Positions 10,511 to 20,639 of a stretch of 64,000 nucleotides of DNA are shown piece after piece (position 1 is the stretch's first letter; every line of letters begins with the position of its first letter). A model generated the notes under the pieces. The model was not told where the DNA came from, did not search any database, and saw only the letters and a list, made by a program, of their open reading frames with translations. A program made the position numbers and the translations under genes. The stretch comes from Rhizomys pruinosus (Eukaryota; Chordata; Mammalia; Rodentia; Spalacidae): positions 568,798 through 632,797 of the forward strand of contig VZQC01000286.1 of NCBI GenBank assembly GCA_009823505.1, in the 5' to 3' direction.

Positions 10511-10683
10511 AAGTGAAAAAAAATTAAAGGTTAAAGAAATCTTTCTTCCAAGTAAACGTTACCAGCTGTGATATGACTGCTAATAACCATATTCTCATTA
10601 TCATTCAGCAGTTGGGCATTTCAGACACCCCCTTTGCTAATTATAGTCTCTGCTTTCATTTGCATAACTAAAAGATCCATTCA

Positions 10684-10854
10684 GTGCCTGGCCTGGTGGC
10701 GCACACCTTTAATCCTAGCACTTGGGAGGCAGAGGCAGGCGGATCTTTGTGAGTTCAAGGCCAGCCTGGTCTACAGAGTGAGTTCCAGGACAGCTGGGAC
10801 TACAGGGAGACCCTGTCTCGAAAAAGACCAAAAAAAAANAAAAAAAAAAAAAAA
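10684..10854 (+). mobile_element. SINE B1 with target duplication; one N in the A tail
   Basis: Full B1 with an A tail of about 28 bases that contains a single undetermined base at 10839. AAAAGATCCATTCA flanks it at about 10669 and 10855, a clear target-site duplication. The 138-residue frame at 10634-11050 reads through this SINE and is not a gene. Confidence 0.95.
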
Positions 10855-10869
10855 AAAAGATCCATTCAA

Positions 10870-11930
10870 GCAGCTTTTGATAAATAAAATAATCTTTGGC
10901 CCCAAACTCATTTTCACATTCTACTCAGAAGATCCCCAAATTGCTATAGTTCTTGGAACCAATGATACAGAATCCAAATCTTGGGTCACAGTGTCTATGC
11001 CCTTTGTTCTAATCAAAAGTTTATGGAAATGGGTTGGCTTTCTAGGATGAGAAAGTGACTTCTTAAAATAGGGATGTTGGATGAGGCAGGTAATTAAACT
11101 ATATTAACAGATTTTGTACCCAGATTGTCATAGTAAATGAAATCCAGCCTGTCCTCCAGTAGCTGTATTTAGGGCGTGGCATTGCTGTCTCCTTTCAATC
11201 AACCACAGAAAGGTACGCAGTGGCAGGACACAGCCCACAGGTGTGTTTATGTATCCTGCTCCAGTCACCACTGGTTTTCTCCTGTGCCCATAAGTTAGTG
11301 AAGCCAGAAAGAAAAATGGATTTCATATTCGAACTCAAGGAGATCCAACAGAAGAGAAATCCATCCAAAACGTGAGCATGTGTGTTAGGAAATGTCCCGT
11401 TTCTTTCTCTCTTACAAAGTCAGTTTTAACCTGACCTAGATACCACCTGTGGAATACACAGGGGAGAGGGTTCCTGTTCATACCCAGAGGATAGCTTAGG
11501 CACTCCACGGGATAAACAGACCAAGAACCTGAACATGGGGTCATTGGTCTTCATTTTACCATGGTTGCTGCTAAGGCACTCCTGGCCCAAGATGACACTT
11601 GAAGGTGGGTGCTTCTTCGGGTCCACTTGCTCCTAATGTGCATGGATTCTTCATGTTCCCTGAGTCCACAAATCCCTTCTCTATAAGCTGCCACTTTGAT
11701 GGACACTCTGACTGAGAGCTGGTCTACAGGTCTCCAATTGATTTGATGTCCACCTGCAGTCTAGAGCTCTTCAGTCTTCCTGGGGCTTTGCCTCTCCTAA
11801 CTTTTTCAAACTTTCATGAGACTTCTGTAGCTCTACAACTTTATATGAATAGGGGTGAGCAAGCCCTTTTGAAGAAAGGGTCAGATCGTTCACATTTTCT
11901 GCTTTGAGGAACAAGTGATCTTTTTCTTTG
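10870..11930. other. No supported feature
   Basis: Unique-looking sequence. The overlapping small minus-strand frames at 11335-11626 show no recognisable protein features. Confidence 0.5.
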
Positions 11931-11934
11931 AATA

Positions 11935-12160
11935 ATTTTTACAATTTATTTTTATCTTATAGGTATGAATGTTTTGCCCACATGTATAGAAGTCCACCAT
12001 GTGAGAGCAATACCTTCAGAGTCCAGAATAGGGCATCAAATCCCCTGGAACTAGAGTTACAGACAGTTGCTGTTCATCATGTGTGTTCTGGGAAGCAGAC
12101 CTGGTACCTCTCAAAGAGCACCCAGTGTTCTTAACCACTGGGCCATATTTCTGGCCCTGT
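11935..12160 (-). mobile_element. SINE B2/B3, minus strand
   Basis: Reverse-complement B2 blocks: TCCCCTGGAACTAGAGTTAC, AGCACCCAGTGTTCTTAACC and GGGCCATATTTCTGGCC. The T/A-rich left edge is the tail. Confidence 0.8.
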
Positions 12161-12184
12161 CATTATTTTTGTTTTGTTTTATAC

Positions 12185-12305
12185 TTTTTTTTTTGAGCAG
12201 GGTCTCACATATCCAGGATTGACCTCAAATTCAGTATATAGCTAAGGATGACCTTAAATTACAGATTCATGTTGGAATTACAGGTTGCTACACCATGCCA
12301 GTTTC
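12185..12305 (-). mobile_element. Diverged B1-family SINE, minus strand
   Basis: T run, then GAGCAGGGTCTCACATAT, a degraded middle and GGAATTACAGGTTGCTACAC. Old B1-type monomer. Confidence 0.6.
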
Positions 12306-12344
12306 TATGCTATCTTTCAAGACCATTTACCTCTATAATGTAGT

Positions 12345-12497
12345 CTTTTTTTGTCTTTTTTGAGACAGGGTCTCTCTGTAGTCCCAGCTGGCCTGGAGCT
12401 CACTCTGTAGACCAGGCAGGCCTTGAATTCACAAAGATCTACTTGCCTCTCCCTCCCAAGTGCTAGGATTAAAGGTGTCCACCACCACACCAGGCAA
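12345..12497 (-). mobile_element. SINE B1, minus strand
   Basis: TTTTTGAGACAGGGTCTCTC to GGTGTCCACCACCACACCAG, a full-length B1. AATGTAGTC near both edges (12338 and 12494) is a probable target duplication. Confidence 0.9.
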
Positions 12498-12509
12498 TGT
12501 AGTCCTTTT

Positions 12510-12720
12510 TCTTATCTACAGTGTTTGTAATGGAACCCAGGGCTTATACATACTGGGCAAGTACTCTACCACTGAGCAATGCCTTGGGGCCTTTGGTTTT
12601 TGAGACTGTCTGTCCTAGAACTTATTACAGCCTATTCAGACCTTAAACTTTTGAACCTCTAACCTCCACCTCTGGAGTTCTGGGATTGTAAATGTGTGGC
12701 ACCATGCCTAGCACGACATT
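12510..12720 (-). mobile_element. ID plus B1-like SINE relics, minus strand
   Basis: The 12510-12590 part reads as an ID element on the minus strand (GTAGAGTACTTGCCCAGTAT). 12595-12720 is a diverged B1-type monomer (TTGAGACTGTCTGTCCTAG to GTGTGGCACCATGCCTAG). Confidence 0.6.
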
Positions 12721-13480
12721 GTTTTGATGTGTAATTGTGTGCCTTTATAACCAGGATGAAAGCATCTACACTGGAGTTTGGATCTTTTGAACTTTTATTT
12801 CTAACAATATCATATGTCATGCCAGGCATATAATAAGGATGCAGGTGGAAATCAGAAAATAAATGCACCTAGAAATGGCAGATTAGTGATTAGAAGTGGG
12901 TAAGAAAAGAGACATTAATAGAGACTTTCAGTGCTTAGGTCTTATTTTCCAGCTTTTCTTGTGAGTAGTGATCTATCTAACATTTATTTCGCTTCTTCTC
13001 AATTCCAAGTTCTAAATGTATCACTTACTTTTTGACACACATTAAGTGCTCTGAGCACTTAAAAAAGATCACTTGGTCCTAATACTCTGGTCCCAGGATC
13101 AATTTCATAAGGATCATCTATTACAAATGCAGGTTCTTTTAATTACCTGTTCTTTGGTAGCAATAAAGCATGTTCTGTAAGGGAGTCACTGATTTTTAAA
13201 CCACAAAGTGTAGTTATATAGGGATTTTATGGCTACTTCATTTCCTCATGTCCCTTCCCCCTGTATGCTTATGTAAATATAAGAGCAAATGGGGCATACC
13301 AATCTGTATAACTAAAATCAAATATAATATATATTCAGCCATTTAAGTGAATTTTTTATTTTTAGAAAATAAAATAAGCTTGGGATAATTTTCCCTCACT
13401 ATAAAAGTTTAAGACAATGATTAATGTTTTATATATGCTGTAAAATTGGTCTCAAATATTCTAAATATTTGGGTCATCAG
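12721..13480. other. No supported feature
   Basis: AT-rich. No gene or repeat recognised. Confidence 0.5.
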
Positions 13481-13482
13481 AG

Positions 13483-13698
13483 ATTTATCAGTGGTTAAGA
13501 GCATTGGCTGATTTTGCAGAGGACCCAGGTTCTATTCTCAACACCCACATGGTGGATAACAATTGTCCTTAATTCCAGTTCCAGGAGAATTCGATGCCCT
13601 CTTCTGACTTCTGTGGGCATTCCACGACACAAGTACACTTAAACACATGCAGGCAATGTATTCATACACAAAATAATAATAATAATAATAATAATAAA
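13483..13698 (+). mobile_element. SINE B2 ending in an (AAT)n microsatellite
   Basis: B2 body from CAGTGGTTAAGAGCATTGGC to CATGCAGGCAATGTATTCAT. The tail is expanded into AAT repeats at 13672-13698. The polyasparagine-like frame at 13594-13791 is this repeat. Confidence 0.85.
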
Positions 13699-14525
13699 TA
13701 TTGCAAACATTCAATTAATATGGTACCTAAACTTAAAACAACAGTGTTTTATATTCTGAATATTAGCATATACTACAATTTGGATGTATAGTTTAGCTAA
13801 AATGCATAAAGAATATATAAAGTCAGATGGAATTTTGAAAAATCTAGACTTAGTACAAAAACCATTAGGTGATTTTCTGTTCTGTGTTTTGCCAGTGTCA
13901 TGCTTGGAAAATGCAATTTCTCACAGCCTTGGGAAGAAAAATGGCTTAATAAGTGCAACAAATATGTAATTGATTAAAACTAAAATGAATCATTTATTCT
14001 AGTACGACATTTGCTTTTTGTGGATGAATAAAAATAAAACGCTATTAGGAGTAGGTTATTTTTCATATACTCAGATGAAAACCTCACTTAATATAAAGAA
14101 GCTATTAATTAATGTCCATTAAATACAAATAAATTGGGAAACTTCACCTACTGTATTATAGGTGATAGCAATTAAATACCTCTTAAGCCAATGAGTCATT
14201 GTAAAAATATTCGTATCATATGAGAAGAGCAAAAGTATATGAGGAAACATGGAAATATATTAACTTATTCTCTACTATGTTTTTAGTTTACGACAAATAC
14301 ATTTAAGTAATCATTATAGTTTTATTGTTTATACCTGGTATGTTCAGTAAAGTGAAAACTATAGCGAACCACCAGAGACAGGTCTAACTTTTAAGATGTG
14401 AAGAAAAAAATAATGATGGATTCTAACTAAACTGTCAGACCATATTCATAACTTTTCCAGGCAAATGAAGGCTAACTTCCAAGTATCAAAACTCAGAGAA
14501 ACAATTTGTATAATGTGCACTTGAA
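13699..14525. other. No supported feature
   Basis: AT-rich unique-looking DNA. Confidence 0.5.
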
Positions 14526-14527
14526 AA

Positions 14528-14736
14528 TATATTCATTATTTTTATTTTGTGTGTGTGAGTGTATTGCCTGCATGAATATAAGTGCACCCATGCCAAGCAA
14601 TGACCTCAGAGGTCAGAAGAGAGTGTTGGATTCCCTTGGAACTAGATTTACTGATGGTTGTAGCTGTGAATCAAGCATGGGTCTTCTGCCAGAGCAACTT
14701 GAGGTCTTAATTGCTAAGCTGTCTCTCCAGCCCTAA
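14528..14736 (-). mobile_element. SINE B2, minus strand
   Basis: Reverse-complement B2: ATGACCTCAGAGGTCAGAAG, GATTCCCTTGGAACTAGATT, and the head GCTAAGCTGTCTCTCCAGCC at the right end. Confidence 0.85.
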
Positions 14737-15165
14737 AGTGCATATTTTAACCTTTCCTGTTACCTTCCATTTACTATCACTTTAGATATAAATCTGATCT
14801 GAGCTTTCTATGGTGATTGACTTGAACCTTGTTGATTCAGTCAACAAAATTTTACTGAATGCTGAAAATGGGTCCAGTAGCAGTGAACAAAAGAGATAAG
14901 GTCTCAGACCTTGAGGCTCCTCAGTTGTACTTGGATGTTGAGAAGTTTAGGTGTTAGGTGAATACTTTGTATCAGAAGAGCTGCCAAGTAAAAGCTCATA
15001 CCTTTTGCGCTTCTCCTGTCTGTTCTTTGCAATTAATTTCACATAAAATTAACTCTTTTCCCCCCTGTTTCTAAGTTTTCAATTTGTTAGTCTGTTTCTT
15101 TATGCCTCTACAAATTCATGACAAAACTATCAACCTAATTATGTTTAGATGTGTGTGTGCATGTG

Positions 15166-15168
<3 letters not shown>

Positions 15169-15249
<81 letters not shown>
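15169..15249 (+). repeat. Compound (TG)n(GA)n microsatellite
   Basis: About 17 TG units followed by about 23 GA units without interruption. Frames at 15084-15377 on both strands are repeat artefacts. Confidence 0.95.
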
Positions 15250-15251
<2 letters not shown>

Positions 15252-16195
15252 AGCAGAGCAGTGCAATCTGGGTATGCAAACTGTGGGCTTCTTTAAAGGG
15301 GAGGAGGACTGAAGTTGCCAAAAGCACAAATGAAGGAAGATTTTATCAAGTATTTTGAAGCAATCATCTTTGGCCACAGTGAACCTTGTGGAACTAATTT
15401 TTTTGTATAAAATTGTGAAGGCCTCAGTTTTCCAACTCTTGGAACGTCTTGGTCTTGCTATAGTTTTTTATCAGGTAATCAGGAGCAAGAACCATTTCTT
15501 CATCATCTCAACTTTTAGTTCCTTTTCTTGTTAGGGTAAACACAGCTAACTATACTTATTTCTGATCACTTCCCCATTTCTTTCTCCACATAACCCCGAA
15601 GTTGGGATTAAGAGTTGGTACTTTAGGGAGGTGATTAGCTCAAGAGGGTGCAATCCTCCTTAAGTAAGAATTAGTGCCCTTTAAAGAGGCCTTACAGAGT
15701 TCTTTGCTTTGCCTGCTCTTTGAGGATGCTGTAGGAATGCTCCAGTTTTGAAGTAGACAGCAAAACCTTGTGAGATACTGAAATCTCCTGGTGTCTTGTC
15801 CTTGGCTTTCCAGAAATGGGAGAAATAAATTTCTGTATATAAATGACACAATCCAAAATATGTTTATACATAGACTATGACAATTGCCCTGAATCATATT
15901 TTAATTAATTTATTTCAGACTTATTGTCTAGCACTTCTGTCCACAACTAGGTTTGGTATAAATTTCTATAAAATAGGACATATTGCACTTAGAAAAAAAA
16001 TGCTCTAGTTGGTGATTGAATGCTAATCCCACCACCAATTATCATTGTCTGTTGGTGTTTATAGTGAGCTAAGATCTCTAGATGAATAATTCCTTTGTTA
16101 GATGTTTTACACACAGCACCTACTAAATGCTAAGAACTATTCTAGGAGCTGTGGATACAGGATATGAAGCAATAATAATGAAATCCAGGAGATGG
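15250..16195. other. No supported feature
   Basis: Unique-looking sequence. The minus frame at 15640-15897 has no recognisable family. Confidence 0.5.
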
Positions 16196-16197
16196 TA

Positions 16198-16600
16198 TGT
16201 GTGATTGTTAATATTCTTTGTCAGTTTGATGGCATCTAGAAACATCTAGGACACAAATCTCTCGTTATGTCTATGAGAAAGTTTCTAAATTGCATTGACC
16301 GAGGTAGGAAGATCCATTCTATGGGCTGGAGTCCCAGAGTTATTAAAAATAGAAAAAGCAAGCTGAGTAGCAGCATTGATTCCCTCCCTCCCTCTCTCCC
16401 TCTCTCCCTCCCTTCCTCCCTCCCTCCCTCCCTCTCTGATTACTGAGTCTGGACACAATGTTCATAGCTGCTTCATATTCCTGCTGCCATGCCTTCCTGC
16501 CATGCTTCTCAAGCTGTGAACCAATGTAAACCCTTTCTTTCTTAAGTTGTTTTAGTCAGGTATTGTTTTATGGTAGCAAAGGAAAAGGAAAGTAACATAG
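16198..16600 (+). mobile_element. Rodent interspersed repeat (family not named), copy 1
   Basis: Starts GTGATTGTTAATATTCTTTG, with a GGGCTGGAGTCCCAG region in the middle and an end reading TAAACCCTTTCTTTCTTAAG, GTCAGGTATTGTTTTATGG, AAAGTAACATAG. The same ordered blocks recur at 62579-63472 (+) and 27430-28010 (-). I know the element type from rodent genomes but cannot name the Dfam family with confidence. The CT-rich stretch 16381-16437 lies within it. Confidence 0.6.
16381..16437 (+). repeat. (CCCT/CTCC)n pyrimidine tract
   Basis: Purine-free imperfect CCCT/CT repeat. Confidence 0.9.
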
Positions 16601-16789
16601 TATATGTGTGCAATACTGCATACTTGTAGGCTGTAGATGGAGAAGCCTTGTACAAGAGCGCCTCATGCAGGATGGGGGAGGAAGAGACTGGAAGTCTGAA
16701 GGAAACAAGGATACATTTCATTGTGGAGTAAATTCTGACATGCTTCTGAGACAAGCAAGTGGAGACATCTGGGTGACAGTTGGAACTGC

Positions 16790-17215
16790 TATTGTCTGTT
16801 GTTGCATAACAATCCACCCTTCAGCTTAATGGTGTAGAAAAACAACAGTTTATTTTTTCTCACATTTTAGTGGAATTTCTGGACAGTTCTAGTGACGGAC
16901 TTGCCTCTGCTGTCTCTCATCTAATTTATTTCTTCTGGGACACAGTTAAGCTGGAATGTCCAGAAAACTGAAGAAGCATGTTTGTCAATAGCTTCTAGAT
17001 GTCAGCATTTCTTCTCAGCATATCTACTGATCTTCCAGTGCAGTAGATATGCCTCTTTCCTTTCAGGAAGTTCTCTGGGAAGCATGTCAAGGTAGTACGA
17101 GCAGAAGTGGCAAGGCTTCTCGAAGCCCAGCTTTGAAAGATACCTGACATCATTTTTACCCAAAGATCAGATGGGATCTGAGAGATGGAGAAGTACACTC
17201 ATTCTTTGAATGGCA
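16790..17215 (+). repeat. Possible ancient mammalian repeat relic
   Basis: GTTGCATAACAATCCACCC with the following AACAACAGTTTATT, and further on AAAGATCAGATGGGATCTGA, resemble a widespread mammalian repeat, but divergence is high and I cannot name the family. The small frames here (16542-16829, 16995-17198) overlap on both strands and are probably chance. Confidence 0.3.
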
Positions 17216-17900
17216 GCTGTATCACCTCACAAAGTAAAATACCCTTGCAAAAGGTCATTTTGTGCAAGCTGGGAAGAATCCACAGTCATAGTTTATAATC
17301 TGCCATAGCTGTATAACTGCCTCTTAATTTGGGAGAATCATATTGATACTAGCTTGTCAATAAATAGGTTAAAGGCATAATCCTGGCTGCATATGGTGAT
17401 ATGAAAACCAAGGGGATTGTTTTCCATGTACTCTACTTCAAATAAAATGGCATTTATTTACATAAGAAACAGATATACTAGAATATTAGGGGGAAGCATT
17501 CAGCCTCATGGTGAAACAAATCTGACTGTATATCAAGGAGAGGTATAGACAAGCAATTCAACCTCATTTTCTGAATTGATTCCATAGCAGCTGGGACAAC
17601 CTATTAGAATTCATCCCTTGTCCTGACCACAAAGTTCATAGCACCACACAGGGATTTATTATGTTCAATGAAGAACTGGTAATAAAATTAAAATTTAATA
17701 CATTCCTAAATAGCATCTGCTGTGTTCTAGCTTACATGCTGTTCTATCACCTAGCTGTGATTTTAGTTTTAAATAGCATTTAGTCTACCTTGGTAGACAT
17801 GTTGCAGACAAAGTCAGGGAGGGAACGATTCCATTGTGTTCCAGATGGGAGTTTGAATTAAATCTGGATGACAATAATGATAATAATGATGATTATTTTC
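17216..17900. other. No supported feature
   Basis: AT-rich. Nothing recognised. Confidence 0.5.
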
Positions 17901-17901
17901 C

Positions 17902-17975
17902 AGGAGTGAGGACTGAACTTATGGCTTTGCACAAGTTAGTTATCCTATCACTGAGCAGCATTGTCAGCTCTCAGT
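17902..17975 (-). mobile_element. ID-type SINE fragment, minus strand
   Basis: CCAGGAGTGAGGACTGAACT ... CACTGAGCAGCATTGTCAGC is the reverse complement of a diverged ID head. Confidence 0.5.
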
Positions 17976-18944
17976 CTCGATTGTTGTTCATCTGCATAGT
18001 GCCTGGGATGTTAAAATTTTGGAAACTGACTAGGATGAAAATGGAAGGAAATAGAGTCTAAAGACAATGAAGAATTTTGAGATGGAATGAATGTTGATGA
18101 ATTCAAGTGTTTGAAGGCCTGTCATTTGGCAGAAACTGTGATTTAGTTGAGTAATTCCACACATTAGAACCAAATGAATAGGTACTCATGTATCCAAAGA
18201 GAGTACAGATAAATATTATAGTTGGTTCAAAATGGAGTGCCTCATAACGTAGTGAGTTTTGGAAAACTCAACTTGGGGGCAAATGATAGGTAATTTTTCA
18301 TGAGTTGGTTGAAGAATTTGTTCTAGATGTGGGTGATAGGTTGGAAAGATAAACTTCTAAATTGTTATCATAGTTGAGATTATAAGTAGGCATGCACCAA
18401 AAATCTTAATCCAAACTAGCCCAAACTTATGTAAACACAAAAAGTGATCTATTAGTTCACACAATTAAAGGTCCCAGAATAAGTCAAATTTTGAATATGG
18501 CTGCACTGAGAGGTCATTAAAGGCCAGTAAGTAGGATTGTCTACATACTTTTTGGTCCCAGGTACAAACGTGTGGGGTTTCTTTCTCAAAAATTACTACC
18601 ATTCAGTGCTATTTTTCTCAAGCTTAGTTTCATTTTGGCAGCCTCTTTTGTCATTGGCAGCTTGAGGCTTATATTGTTACAGCTGCAAAATTGTGTTCCT
18701 CCCCCTGGTGTTACAACCAAATGTTACATCAATTCTGAACGATTTTTCTCAACTCTGAACCCAAGTCCATGGTTGTGCCCCCTTTGGTCAGGCCTAAGTG
18801 ACATGTTGACTCCTGGAGCTCAGGGTAAACATGGCTTTCTTTAAATGAAAATGATCAAGAGGTGGGAGGAGTTTTGAAATGGAAAATAGAGTGAGTGGGT
18901 ACTTGAAGAAGAAGGAATAGATGACAAATGGATGTCCAGCAGGA
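17976..18944. other. No gene; possible old repeat at 18400-18850
   Basis: The 18400-18850 part (GTGATCTATTAGTTCACACA, GGCTGCACTGAGAGG) has the feel of a diverged transposon relic, unnamed. The hydrophobic 90-residue frame at 18572-18844 lacks any recognisable domain or start context. Confidence 0.35.
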
Positions 18945-18954
18945 ACCCCCCCCC

Positions 18955-18999
<45 letters not shown>

Positions 19000-19011
19000 C
19001 GCACGCGCGCA
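18945..19011 (+). repeat. C run, (GT)n and CG-alternating microsatellite
   Basis: C run at 18945-18956, GT repeat to 18995, then TACGCGCACGCGCGCATG. Strictly alternating pyrimidine-purine over most of its length. Confidence 0.95.
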
Positions 19012-19017
19012 TGTGTG

Positions 19018-19168
19018 TTGGTCTTTTGTTGAGAGAAGATCTCTCTGTACCCTCAGCTGTCCTGGAATTCACTGTGTAGACCAGGCTGGCCTTGAACTCA
19101 CAGAGATCTGCCTGCCTCTGCTTCCCTAGTACTGGGATTAAAAGTGTGTGCCACCACGCCTGGATACT
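19018..19168 (-). mobile_element. SINE B1, minus strand
   Basis: GTCCTGGAATTCACTGTG through GTGTGTGCCACCACGCCTGG, a nearly full B1. Confidence 0.85.
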
Positions 19169-19179
19169 GTGTGTTTTTT

Positions 19180-19315
19180 AAAGACTGGGTCTCAAAAAAA
19201 AAAAAAAAAGACTGGGTCTCCCTGTAGCTCAGCTGGAATAGAACTTGATATCTAGACAAGGTTTGCCTCCTGAGTGCTGAGTGCTGAGATTAAAATCATG
19301 TACCACTCAGTCTAC
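19180..19315 (-). mobile_element. Diverged B1 fragment with duplicated edge, minus strand
   Basis: AAAGACTGGGTCTC occurs at 19180 and 19207, separated by an A run. The second copy continues into a degraded B1 (CTGAGATTAAAATCATGTAC). The duplication may be slippage or a small insertion of an A tract. Confidence 0.6.
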
Positions 19316-19657
19316 CAAAAATATCATTAGCAAATGATAATGTGTAATTTCAAGTGACTCAAAGTATGGAAATATCTAAATGTAGACATTTTTCCAATGA
19401 AAACCACATTTCTTTCAATCTTAAATTTAAAAATTCCATTTCCTTCAGGTATATATTATTATTTTTTGTGGGCTGGGTATTTAGTATTAAGTATTAATGC
19501 TTATGCATTTAGATTGAGATTCTTAAAGCTCTATGTCATGATCCCATGATTGAGCATTTCCCTATTTGGAAATTATTTTAAGGCAATGAACAAAATCGTT
19601 TGCAACCTAATTATCCTTCTCACTTCGACCTTGGTAAAAAAAATATGCACATATACA

Positions 19658-19660
<3 letters not shown>
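19316..19660. other. No supported feature
   Basis: AT-rich. Nothing recognised. Confidence 0.5.

Positions 19661-19692
<32 letters not shown>
19661..19692 (+). repeat. (GT)n microsatellite
   Basis: Sixteen GT units. Frames 19550-19867 and 19665-19919 read through it. Confidence 0.95.
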
Positions 19693-19693
<1 letters not shown>

Positions 19694-20070
19694 TTATCCA
19701 ATCCATTCTGCTGCCTCAGCCCACTGTTTAATGATCTCAGCTCAAAAGCTGGTCAAAATGTATGTTTATCAGACCAGGGAGGACCAGGACCATGTAGAAA
19801 CTGCAATGGATTCACCAGCACACAAATCAATTCAGCCAATATGTTCATTCTCATCCCATTACACTAGACCATGCTTTTTTTTTTCTGTCAAGTGTGACAC
19901 TTTGGGGGAATTGAATTAACAAACAATTGTATTTCAGCCAGCTTATCAAGAGAGACCAGGATAGTTGAGTACAGGGAGCTTCTTCAGTGGTTTACCACAG
20001 GTCCTGGAGAACACTGTCCACTTCCTTTTTGGACAATGGTCTGAAATTACAAGCATGCCCTAACCCCACT

Positions 20071-20072
<2 letters not shown>

Positions 20073-20122
<50 letters not shown>
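20073..20122 (+). repeat. (AC)n microsatellite
   Basis: About 25 AC units, followed by short TTGATTGATTG/TTTG runs. Confidence 0.95.
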
Positions 20123-20124
<2 letters not shown>

Positions 20125-20164
20125 TTGGGTGGTTTGATTGATTGTTTGTTTGTTTGATTGATTT

Positions 20165-20250
20165 AACATGGTCTCTCAGGACACAAATTTAGGGTCTTGT
20201 GCTTTCCAAAGCAAACACTGTACCAATTGAACTATCTCTCTAGCCAGGAG
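20165..20250 (-). mobile_element. tRNA-derived SINE head (B2/B3 type), minus strand
   Basis: Reverse complement starts GGCTAGAGAGATAGTTCAAT and continues as a B2/B3 head; truncated. Confidence 0.55.
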
Positions 20251-20639
20251 CTTTAATATTTTCATCTGTAAAATATCATTAAGGCTTATGAACTTTTGCA
20301 TGAGCTGCTACCTGGAAATATTAGCAAATGTTCACCTGTTCAGAACCATACCTGCCAAGATCTACAGGATGCACTTTTCTGGCTCATTCAGCAAAAATAC
20401 TAAATGAGAAAATGAGATGAAGTTGTCCTGCCATCCTCTTCACATAAACAGGTTATCAATTAGCAATATGTTTGGCTAAGCAAACATCCGCATACATTTA
20501 TATTGGTCAAGTTCCACCAAGAATGTGTCCTTAATTAGCATAGCTCATCCTTCACAAATCCACAATGCATACATTTACATTAATTAAAAATAGCTCCATT
20601 TCAGTCAGTTTTCTGATGCAGTCTTTCTGTTGTAGTCCT

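Noticed and set aside
10634..11050. 138-residue frame
   Set aside because: Runs through a B1 SINE and its A tail, including an N at 10839.
15084..15377. Cys/Val and His/Thr repeat peptides
   Set aside because: Reading of a TG/GA microsatellite on both strands. The same holds for the frames at 19550-19919, 36354-36641, 53054-53295 and 54992-55228.
18572..18844. 90-residue hydrophobic frame as a membrane protein
   Set aside because: No recognisable family, no promoter or splice context, and it sits in sequence that resembles an old repeat.
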